DNA from: an uncultured Eubacteriales bacterium
GTDB lineage: Bacteria > Bacillota > Clostridia > Peptostreptococcales > Anaerovoracaceae
Direction of reading: 5' to 3'
NCBI GenBank assembly: GCA_959021945.1
Contig: CAUEYG010000131.1
Coordinates: 1-5,676 of the forward strand
Length of the DNA stretch: 5,676 bases
Part shown: positions 1 to 5,436 of the stretch, piece by piece
How the letters are laid out: each line of letters begins with the position of its first letter
Position numbering within the stretch: position 1 is the first letter of the stretch
The notes under the pieces: generated by a model
The model's database searches: none
The model's input: only the letters and a program-made list of their open reading frames with translations
What the model was told of the DNA's origin: nothing
Translations under genes and position numbers: made by a program

Positions 1-2926
1 CTTTCACGCTGCGGTTCTCCTTTGCTGCAGCTGCCATGACAAAGTCCTTTTTCTTAAATTCCATGGCCTGGATATAGGAGACTTCAAAATCTTCCCACAG
101 CTTTTCTTTATAAGAGTCCAGCTGAGTTTCCGCCTTGGCTTCTTTGATTTCCAATTCATATTTTTGGTTCTGCAACGCCAGTATCTGCTGTTCCAGACTT
201 TGCCGCTCTTCTGACAGCCGGTCCATATGCACAGCAGCCTCTTCTCGCTCTTGAGAAAGCTCTTTCAAATATTCTTCCAGACTTTCTTTTACAGCCGCTT
301 TCTCTTTTACTGTTGTTTCCATATCCTTATGGCCGTGCCGGAGCATTTCCTTTTCTTCTAAAAGCTGTTTCAGCTCTTGCTCTTTGTTTTGTTTTTCAGC
401 GGTAAAGTCTCCAATAGCTGTTTTTACCCGCTCTGCCATGTCTGCAGCGCTGTTTCTCCGGTTTTCACAGGCTCCGGCTTCAATACGGGCTGATGTAATT
501 TCTTCACTGAGCTGCTCCAGCTGTTCCTTTTTCTCATCATAGGCATCCAGGTATCCTTGGGCCATTTGTTCTTTTTGAGAAATTTCTTCCTGCCCGGCTT
601 TTATTTTTTCTTGCAGATCTTGTATCATCCGCTGGGAGGAATCCTGCTCTTTCCTGATATGCTCCAGCTCCCGGTCCCATTTGCCGCTGCTGGCCTTAAA
701 ATCATTGAGTGCATGTTCAATGGCCTTGCGCTGGTTCTCCCGGCCAAAGAGCTCCATCTCCAAATTTTTTCTTTGTTCTTGCAGCAGGCCGATTTCCTTC
801 TGACCCAATTCTATGGCGCGGCTCAATTCTTTCAGGCGCTCCTCTGCCTTGACATGCTTTTGCCTGTCTGCATCCAGCCGTTTTCCTAAATCCAGAACTT
901 CTGCTTTCCGCTCCAATAAATTGGCGGTTTTGTTTTTATATCGACCGCCTGTAATGGCTCCGCCTGCGTTGACAATCTCTCCTTCCAGAGTTACAAACCG
1001 CAGCCCTGCCGCTTTTTTAGAAAGGCGCACCGCATGGTCCATATGGTCTACGATTGCAACTCTGCCCAGGAGGTATTCCATAACAGGCCGGTATTTCTGT
1101 TCAAAGTTTACACAGTCCGTACCAAATCCCTGAAATCCAGGTTCTGATGTTAAATCTGCACCGTAATGGCTGCGGCTGCTGCGGATTGAGGAAACAGGCA
1201 GAAAGGTCAGCCTTCCGGCCTTGCTTTCTTTTAGGCGGGCAATAGCCTTTTGCGCACTCCTGTCATCTGCACAGACAATATTTTGGAGCGCTGCTCCCAG
1301 GGCCGTTTCTATGGCAGTCTCAAAGCCTTTTGGAACGGTAATCAGCTCTGCCACTGTGCCGTAAATGCCCTCAAGTCCGGATTTCATAATAAATTTTACT
1401 GCGTAATTGTAGCCTTCATAATTGCTTTCCATTTCTTCAATGGTTTTTTTCCTGGATGAAAGCTGCCCCATGGAAAGGGTTAAGTCTGCAGCTGTTTTGG
1501 TCAACTGCTTTTCTTCCTGGCTCTGCCGGCTGTACTGGTCTTTCTTTTGGCTGAGCTCCCGCTCATTTTGCGCCAGCTCTCCTTCCAGCCTTGCCTTGTC
1601 TCCTCGCAGTCTGTTCATGGCGTCCAGCATATCCCGATTTCCGTCTTCGCTGCTGCTCTTTTCTTCTAAGATCTGCGTTTTCCTTCGTTCCAGAGTATCT
1701 TTTAAATTGTTTAAGCTGGAAACTTCCGCCTTCCAGGAGCTGATCTTATTGTGAATGGAAAAAATATGGTCTTTGCATTGGTCTGCTTTTTCCGCTTCCC
1801 GTGTCATTTCCTCTGTCAAGGATACTTGTCTGCTGGTTTGTGTTTTCAGCTGTTCATTGACTCGTTCCATTTCTCTCTGAGCCTCAGCCCTGGCTTTGTA
1901 CAGTTCCTGGGCTCCTGCCGTTTCTTTTTCCAGTTTTTCTTGTAATGCGCGGATCTCTTCTGTCAGTCTGCCGGAAGAGGATTCAATGGCGCTGAGCCTC
2001 TGGCTGTCTAGCTTTCCCTGGTTCATCAGGCTGCTGATTTCCTGCACGCTCTGAGCCAGTTTTTCGCGGCTGTCTTCTATCATTTGCTGCAGGTGCTGGC
2101 TTGTCTGCTTGATTTGCCCCAGCTTTTGGTCTGCCTCTTCTTTCAAGTCCCGGTTATAATCCAGTTTGTTCTTTTGCTCCAAAATATCATCTTTCAGAGC
2201 TTCATTTTTGAGCTCCAGCTCTTCAATATTTTTTAAGGTAATATTGATTTCCAGCTCTTTATGACGGTCTCTCAGCTCTATGTATTCTTTGGCTTTTATG
2301 CTGTCCTCTCTCAGCCCGTCAATTCGGCTCTCTATTTCACCGATAATATCATTCACCCGTTCCAGATTTGCTGAGGTGGATTCCAGTTTTCGTTCTGATT
2401 CAGCCTTTCTTGTCCGGTACATTACAATGCCGGCCGCTTCTTCAAAGATCTCCCGCCGGCTTTCTGTTTTGTTGCTGACAATATCGGAAATTTTACCCTG
2501 TCCTATGAGGGAGTATCCATCTACGCCAATGCCTGTATCCATAATCAGTTCCCGGATATCCCGGAGCCGGCATTGATTGTTATTGATGGAGTATTCGCTT
2601 TCTCCTGACCGGAACATTCTCCTGGTAATGGCTACCTCATTGTAATCAATGGGGAGGCTGCCTTCTGAATTATCAATGACAAGAGTAACTTCCGCCATGC
2701 CTCTGGATTTTCTGCTGGCAGTGCCGGAAAAAATCACTTCTTCCATTTTGCCGCCTCTGAGCATTTTCGGACTCTGTTCCCCCAGGACCCAGCGGATGGC
2801 GTCGCTGATATTGCTCTTTCCGCTTCCGTTAGGCCCTATTACACAGGTAATACCTCTGTGAAATTCAATGACAACCGGTTCGGCAAAAGACTTAAAGCCG
2901 TGCATTTCAATTCTCTTAAAATACAT
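1..2926 (-). CDS. smc: Chromosome segregation protein SMC, N-terminal 975 residues (cut by window edge)
   Basis: This encodes the SMC ATPase, which dimerises through its hinge and works with ScpA and ScpB to organise and segregate the chromosome. The frame opens at ATG 2926 (MYFKRIEMHGFKSFAEP) and I read no stop down to base 1. Residues 1-170 are the N-terminal ATPase head: Walker A GPNGSGKS at 31-38 and the Q-loop in YSLIGQGKISDIV, with Q143. A long Glu/Lys/Gln-rich coiled coil follows from about 170 to 500. The hinge lies at about 505-660 and ends in the typical GGAITGG at 654-660. The returning coiled coil runs from about 665 to the edge. Family members are about 1,180-1,190 residues, so roughly 210 residues with the ABC signature and Walker B lie outside the window. 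The start overlaps the rnc end by 11 bases, and AGAGAGG at 2932-2938 sits 5 bases upstream as ribosome binding site. The family call is essentially certain. Confidence 0.97.
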   Translation of the reverse strand, partial: MYFKRIEMHGFKSFAEPVVIEFHRGITCVIGPNGSGKSNISDAIRWVLGEQSPKMLRGGKMEEVIFSGTASRKSRGMAEVTLVIDNSEGSLPIDYNEVAITRRMFRSGESEYSINNNQCRLRDIRELIMDTGIGVDGYSLIGQGKISDIVSNKTESRREIFEEAAGIVMYRTRKAESERKLESTSANLERVNDIIGEIESRIDGLREDSIKAKEYIELRDRHKELEINITLKNIEELELKNEALKDDILEQKNKLDYNRDLKEEADQKLGQIKQTSQHLQQMIEDSREKLAQSVQEISSLMNQGKLDSQRLSAIESSSGRLTEEIRALQEKLEKETAGAQELYKARAEAQREMERVNEQLKTQTSRQVSLTEEMTREAEKADQCKDHIFSIHNKISSWKAEVSSLNNLKDTLERRKTQILEEKSSSEDGNRDMLDAMNRLRGDKARLEGELAQNERELSQKKDQYSRQSQEEKQLTKTAADLTLSMGQLSSRKKTIEEMESNYEGYNYAVKFIMKSGLEGIYGTVAELITVPKGFETAIETALGAALQNIVCADDRSAQKAIARLKESKAGRLTFLPVSSIRSSRSHYGADLTSEPGFQGFGTDCVNFEQKYRPVMEYLLGRVAIVDHMDHAVRLSKKAAGLRFVTLEGEIVNAGGAITGGRYKNKTANLLERKAEVLDLGKRLDADRQKHVKAEERLKELSRAIELGQKEIGLLQEQRKNLEMELFGRENQRKAIEHALNDFKASSGKWDRELEHIRKEQDSSQRMIQDLQEKIKAGQEEISQKEQMAQGYLDAYDEKKEQLEQLSEEITSARIEAGACENRRNSAADMAERVKTAIGDFTAEKQNKEQELKQLLEEKEMLRHGHKDMETTVKEKAAVKESLEEYLKELSQEREEAAVHMDRLSEERQSLEQQILALQNQKYELEIKEAKAETQLDSYKEKLWEDFEVSYIQAMEFKKKDFVMAAAAKENRSVK

Positions 2927-3620
2927 TTAGACCTCTCTCCATGGCATCTTTTGCGGCATTTTGTTCAGCCAGCTTTTTGCTCTTGCCGCTGCCTCTGCCC
3001 GCAGTCTTTCCGCAGACCTGCAGTTTTACGGAAAACCATTTATCATGGTCCGGCCCCTCTTCCCGTTCCAGGATATAGTGGATGTCCAGGATTCCTTTGC
3101 TCTGCAGCTGCTCCTGCACTTCTGACTTGTAATCCCGGTTGCTCAGTTTTCCTTCTCCTGCATCCTTTAAGGCATCCTGAAAAATCCGCAGCACAAATTC
3201 CCGGGCTGCCTGATATCCTCCGTCAAGATAAATAGCGCCAATGACAGCTTCCATGCCGTCCGCCAAAATAGAATCCCGGTCACGCCCTCCGCTTTTTTCT
3301 TCGCCCCTGCTAAAGAGCATATGGGTTCCGATGGCCAGCCTGCGGCCTGCTTCTGCCAGAGATTTTTCGCATACAATGGAGGCTCTTGCCTTTGTCAATG
3401 TTCCTTCTTCCGCCTGTGGAAGCTTTTGGTACAGGGCTTCCCCTATAATGGCATCCAAAAAAGCATCTCCCAGGAATTCCAAGCGCTCGTTATCATTCAA
3501 TCTGTTCTGCCCTGTCTCTTTTACATAAGAGCTATGGGTGAGGGCTGTCTTCAACAAATGAATCCTATTAAATTTGTAGTCAATTTTTTCTTCAAAATGC
3601 TTACTGTTGTTCACCAGCAA
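2916..3620 (-). CDS. rnc: Ribonuclease III
   Basis: This encodes RNase III, the double-strand-specific endoribonuclease that processes rRNA precursors and cuts structured mRNAs and antisense duplexes. The product is 234 residues, a normal length. The catalytic domain spans about 8-150. The signature NERLEFLGDAFLD is at 44-56, with E48 and D52 matching E. coli E41 and D45. LADGMEAVIGAIYLDGG at 119-135 supplies D121 and E124, matching D114 and E117, so the Mg2+ site is complete. A double-stranded RNA-binding domain covers about 163-232, ending in the basic helix GKSKKLAEQNAAKDAM. The start chosen is TTG 3620. An in-frame GTG at 3614 is the alternative and would remove two residues. The 5' end overlaps plsX by 20 bases and the 3' end overlaps smc by 11 bases, which points to coupled translation in one operon. 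plsX-rnc adjacency without acpP is noted separately. Confidence 0.97.
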   Translation of the reverse strand: MLVNNSKHFEEKIDYKFNRIHLLKTALTHSSYVKETGQNRLNDNERLEFLGDAFLDAIIGEALYQKLPQAEEGTLTKARASIVCEKSLAEAGRRLAIGTHMLFSRGEEKSGGRDRDSILADGMEAVIGAIYLDGGYQAAREFVLRIFQDALKDAGEGKLSNRDYKSEVQEQLQSKGILDIHYILEREEGPDHDKWFSVKLQVCGKTAGRGSGKSKKLAEQNAAKDAMERGLNVF

Positions 3621-4620
3621 TAATCTCCTCTAAATCTGTTATTGCACTCTTTATGATATCTACGACTCCTTCTTGTGCATAAGGAATGCCTTTGAGTATG
3701 GTATTTTTTACTGCGTTGGCATTGGAAGACCCATGCATTTTTACCATGGCTCCGTCAACGCCTAAAATCGGTGCTCCGCCGTATTCGGAGTAGTCAAATT
3801 CGCTTTTTAATTCTCCCATTTTGTTCTTTAAGAACATGGCCCCGATCTTCGCTTTCATTCCATCCAGGAATTTTTTCTTTAAAAGCTTGAGAATGCTCCA
3901 TGCCAGGCCTTCTGTCAGCTTTAAAATAACGTTTCCTACAAATCCATCGCATACGATCACATCGCAGGCTCCGGCAGGCACTTCTCTGGCTTCTACATTG
4001 CCCACAAAGTTAATGGGTGCTTGCGACAGCTGCCGGTAGGCTTCTTTTGTTACACTGGTGCCTTTTCCCTCTTCAACGCCTAAATTAACCAGTCCTACTC
4101 TTGGATTTGGACGGCCAAATACCTTCTCTACATATATACTGCCCATTGTTCCGTATTCTAGTAAATTATGTGGCTTTGATTCTGCACTGGCCCCGGCGTC
4201 TACAAGCAGGCAGGCCTTGTCCCCTAATATAGGATAGATACTGGCAAGGGCCGGACGGTCAATGCCGTTGATTCGTCCCAAAATCATTCTGCCGCCTACG
4301 ACCTGGGCGCCTGTATTTCCTGCGGAAACAAACAGGTCTCCCTTTCCTTCCTTTACCATGGTCAGACCTTTTACCATGGATGAGTCTTTTTTCCTTTTTA
4401 TGGCTTTTACCGGACTGTCTTCATTGGTGATGACTTCCCCTGCGTGGACCACTTTGATCTGCTGGGAATCGTATTTATATTTGTTTAATTCAGCCTGAAT
4501 CTGATCTTCTTTTCCTACGATGTAAATTTCATGGCTCATCTCCCTGGAAGCTTCTACAGCTCCTTTGACAATCTCAGCAGGCGCATTGTCGCCGCCCATA
4601 CCGTCAAGTATGACTCTCAT
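3601..4620 (-). CDS. plsX: Phosphate acyltransferase PlsX
   Basis: This encodes PlsX, a peripheral membrane enzyme that converts acyl-ACP and inorganic phosphate to acyl-phosphate. PlsY then uses acyl-phosphate as acyl donor to glycerol-3-phosphate, so this is the first committed step of phospholipid synthesis in most Gram-positive bacteria. The product is 339 residues, close to the family norm of about 330-345. It opens with the conserved MRVILDGMGGDNAP, then shows SAGNTGA at 99-105, CDGFVGNVILKLTEG at about 224-238 and GGAPILGVDG at 281-290, all hallmark PlsX stretches. The ATG start at 4620 is fixed by GGAGG six bases upstream. It is the first gene of the plsX-rnc-smc operon, with its own promoter candidate about 80 bases upstream. 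I see no FapR-type palindrome (the malonyl-CoA-responsive lipid repressor site) in the leader. Confidence 0.97.
   Translation of the reverse strand: MRVILDGMGGDNAPAEIVKGAVEASREMSHEIYIVGKEDQIQAELNKYKYDSQQIKVVHAGEVITNEDSPVKAIKRKKDSSMVKGLTMVKEGKGDLFVSAGNTGAQVVGGRMILGRINGIDRPALASIYPILGDKACLLVDAGASAESKPHNLLEYGTMGSIYVEKVFGRPNPRVGLVNLGVEEGKGTSVTKEAYRQLSQAPINFVGNVEAREVPAGACDVIVCDGFVGNVILKLTEGLAWSILKLLKKKFLDGMKAKIGAMFLKNKMGELKSEFDYSEYGGAPILGVDGAMVKMHGSSNANAVKNTILKGIPYAQEGVVDIIKSAITDLEEIIAGEQQ
3624..3630 (-). promoter_or_regulatory. Ribosome binding site of rnc, inside plsX
   Basis: GAGGAGA on the minus strand lies within the last codons of plsX. Its AGGAG core is 4 bases from the TTG at 3620 and 10 bases from the in-frame GTG at 3614. 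Neither spacing is ideal (about 5-9 is usual), so the two starts cannot be separated from sequence alone. Both place the rnc start upstream of the plsX stop. Confidence 0.65.
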
Positions 4621-4626
4621 TGTGTT

Positions 4627-4633
4627 CCTCCGT
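4627..4633 (-). promoter_or_regulatory. Ribosome binding site of plsX
   Basis: The minus strand reads CGGAGG followed by AACACA and then the ATG at 4620. The GGAGG core (4627-4631) matches the 16S anti-Shine-Dalgarno sequence at an optimal 6-base spacing and fixes the plsX start. Confidence 0.85.
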
Positions 4634-4701
4634 TAACCTAATCATTTTATCTATTCCCCATTGCTCTGTTTTTATCATCAGCATATAAAGATACAGTTTA
4701 G

Positions 4702-4730
4702 ATGATACCATAAATGGAGAAAATTTGCAA
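4702..4730 (-). promoter_or_regulatory. Candidate sigma-A promoter with extended -10, driving plsX-rnc-smc
   Basis: On the minus strand, TTGCAA (4725-4730; 4 of 6 matches to TTGACA) is followed after exactly 17 bases by TATCAT (4702-4707; 5 of 6 matches to TATAAT). The triplet TGG sits directly before the -10 and makes a TGn extended -10. Transcription would begin at about 4694-4696 and leave an untranslated leader of about 75 bases before the plsX ATG. No operator palindrome is evident around it. Spacing, the extended -10 and the position between a terminator and the first gene all agree, but the -35 match is modest. Confidence 0.65.
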
Positions 4731-4789
4731 TCAACGGGCTTTCTCCCAGAAATCAGTTTTGTCCAGGTCCTCCTTCATAACAGAACAAA

Positions 4790-4831
4790 GCAGCAGTGCT
4801 ATTTGGGTTGAAATAACACTGCTGCCTTTTT
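4790..4831. terminator. Strong intrinsic terminator hairpin, probably bidirectional
   Basis: GCAGCAGTG (4790-4798) pairs perfectly with CACTGCTGC (4817-4825). After a single C/A mismatch, TATTT (4800-4804) pairs with AAATA (4811-4815), leaving the loop GGGTTG. On the plus strand the stem is followed by C and five T (4827-4831). On the minus strand it is followed by the weaker U-rich CTTTGTTCTGTT. No plus-strand gene ends here, so the likely role is to stop minus-strand transcription from the right before the plsX promoter. The better T-tract nevertheless faces the plus direction, so orientation is left open. Confidence 0.75.
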
Positions 4832-4840
4832 GTCATGCTA

Positions 4841-4941
4841 GGAATAGCAACAAAAGCGCCTTGTGGTGAGTCGCCCTTTTTTGGGGGGGGGCGACATATG
4901 GAAATAGGAATCTCTGATTCCGTCATTTCCTCTTTTGTTAT
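4841..4941. repeat. Repeat unit 1 (divergent copy)
   Basis: The outer stem is AACAAAAG 4849-4856 with CTTTTGTT 4932-4939. Hairpin 1 is GTCGCCC 4870-4876 with GGGCGAC 4889-4895, and its 12-base loop is six T then six G. The tip loop of hairpin 2 is CTCTG instead of CCCCG. The unit is preceded by GCTA rather than the GAC found before units 2 and 3, so it lacks the 5' half of the GACGGAAT/ATTCCGTC pair. Confidence 0.85.
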
Positions 4942-4950
4942 TATGCAGGA

Positions 4951-4970
4951 ACTATCGATTTATCGATAGT
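4951..4970. repeat. Palindromic linker between units 1 and 2
   Basis: ACTATCGAT, two T, then ATCGATAGT: a 9-bp inverted repeat with almost no loop. As RNA it would more likely form 8 pairs with a four-base loop. It is preceded by the constant spacer TATGCAGGA and directly abuts the GAC that begins the next unit. Confidence 0.85.
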
Positions 4971-4973
4971 GAC

Positions 4974-5067
4974 GGAATAGCAACAAAAGTACCTTGCGAA
5001 GCGTCGCCCTTTGGGGGGCGACATGGGAAATAGGAATCCCCGATTCCGTCATTTCCTCTTTTGTTAT
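4974..5067. repeat. Repeat unit 2
   Basis: The outer stem is AACAAAAG 4982-4989 with CTTTTGTT 5058-5065. Hairpin 1 is GTCGCCC 5003-5009 with GGGCGAC 5016-5022, loop TTTGGG. Hairpin 2 is GGAAAT 5026-5031 and GGAAT 5033-5037, loop CCCCG, then ATTCC 5043-5047 and ATTTCC 5051-5056. A competing pair, GACGGAAT 4971-4978 with ATTCCGTC 5043-5050, would cross the outer stem. Confidence 0.88.
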
Positions 5068-5076
5068 TATGCAGGA

Positions 5077-5096
5077 ACTATCGATTTATCGATAGT
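5077..5096. repeat. Palindromic linker between units 2 and 3
   Basis: This is an exact copy of the linker at 4951-4970, with the same preceding spacer. The linker occurs only between units, not before unit 1 or after unit 3, so the duplicated block is unit plus linker. Confidence 0.85.
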
Positions 5097-5099
5097 GAC

Positions 5100-5193
5100 G
5101 GAATAGCAACAAAAGTACCTTGCGAAGCGTCGCCCTTTGGGGGGCGACATGGGAAATAGGAATCCCCGATTCCGTCATTTCCTCTTTTGTTAT
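5100..5193. repeat. Repeat unit 3
   Basis: This copy is identical to unit 2 across its whole length, including the preceding GAC. It lacks the palindromic linker on its right side and instead runs directly into the TTATACCTTTT motif, with which it shares the bases TTAT (5190-5193). The outer stem is 5108-5115 with 5184-5191. Confidence 0.88.
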
Positions 5194-5227
5194 ACCTTTT
5201 TTGTTAATACTGAGTCAAAAGGTATAA
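5190..5227. repeat. Inverted repeat TTATACCTTTT / AAAAGGTATAA
   Basis: TTATACCTTTT at 5190-5200 is the perfect 11-base reverse complement of AAAAGGTATAA at 5217-5227, with 16 bases between them. The hairpin is AT-rich and has no adjoining long T-run, so it is a poor terminator. It bridges repeat unit 3 and the 109-bp element to its right. Confidence 0.7.
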
Positions 5228-5325
5228 GTTTTCAAGGCTGTAGGGGTCGTATTTTGGTCATTTCTTGGAAAATGCCCTTTTTCTCAAATTTCAGGTGGGT
5301 CCAGCCCATAACTTTTATACCTTTT
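5217..5325. mobile_element. 109-bp element with 11-bp terminal inverted repeats (possible MITE)
   Basis: AAAAGGTATAA (5217-5227) and TTATACCTTTT (5315-5325) form perfect 11-base inverted ends. They bracket an interior with no gene that I recognise. The inner flanks are also partly inverted (GTTTTC on the left, AACTTT on the right). There is no transposase, which fits a miniature inverted-repeat element or a dispersed palindromic repeat. I see no clear target-site duplication: TGAGTC lies to the left and TGGACA to the right. A plus-strand open frame crosses it (5137-5352), but it begins inside repeat unit 3 and has no family features, so it is not annotated. The mobile-element label is inference from shape alone. 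Confidence 0.4.
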
Positions 5326-5350
5326 TGGACAAAATCGATCATTAAGATAT

Positions 5351-5411
5351 AAAAAAATTCCATGGAGCCTGCTCAGGGGCATTGCCCGGAACGGAACCAC
5401 CTCTGCCCCTG
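5351..5411 (-). terminator. Weak terminator candidate after the fibronectin-like gene
   Basis: On the minus strand CAGGGGCA (complement of 5404-5411) pairs perfectly over 8 bases with TGCCCCTG (complement of 5374-5381), around a 22-base loop. A run of seven T (5351-5357) follows, but only after a 16-base gap. It lies 26-86 bases past the stop of the upstream gene, where a terminator is expected. The gap between stem and T-run makes it a poor match to the classic form. Confidence 0.4.
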
Positions 5412-5436
5412 AAAAGAATCAGACAAGCTGACTTTG

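Larger units (their letters stand above)
4841..5193. repeat. Tandem array of three structured repeat units
   Basis: Three copies of one unit lie head to tail with identical start points at 4841, 4974 and 5100 (steps of 133 and 126 bases). Each core unit runs from GGAATAGCAACAAAAG to CTTTTGTTAT. Within each unit an outer stem AACAAAAG/CTTTTGTT encloses two hairpins: GTCGCCC/GGGCGAC with a T/G loop, and a nested hairpin GGAAAT, GGAAT, loop, ATTCC, ATTTCC. This is a three-way-junction fold. Copies 2 and 3 are identical over 97 bases (4971-5067 and 5097-5193). Copy 1 differs by 8 substitutions and 7 extra bases, none in a stem. No convincing gene lies in this block. It may be a miniature mobile element, a REP-like palindromic repeat or a structured RNA; I do not recognise a named family. 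Confidence 0.9.

Noticed and set aside
557..2861. Several plus-strand open frames of 64-110 codons opposite smc
   Set aside because: They lie antisense to the continuous SMC frame, show no family features, and have the leucine/phenylalanine/serine-rich composition expected opposite a Glu/Lys-rich coiled coil.
2858..4498. Plus-strand open frames opposite rnc and plsX, and a minus-strand frame at 3167-3376
   Set aside because: They are shadows in other frames of two clearly identified enzymes, with no ribosome binding sites or recognisable domains.
4621..4701. Riboswitch or FapR operator in the plsX leader
   Set aside because: The leader is only about 75 bases, and I found no extended stems or FapR-like palindrome in it.
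4938..4980. Promoter within the linker (TTGTTA or TTGCTA as -35)
   Set aside because: No acceptable -10 hexamer lies at 16-18 bases on either strand; the candidates match fewer than half of the consensus positions.
4841..5193. CRISPR array
   Set aside because: There are only three units of about 95 bases with identical linkers rather than unique spacers, and no cas genes. The repeats are too long and too internally folded.
5137..5352. Plus-strand 71-codon open frame across the repeat block
   Set aside because: It begins inside repeat unit 3, runs through the 109-bp element and has no plausible upstream binding site or domain. It is best explained as chance within repeat DNA.
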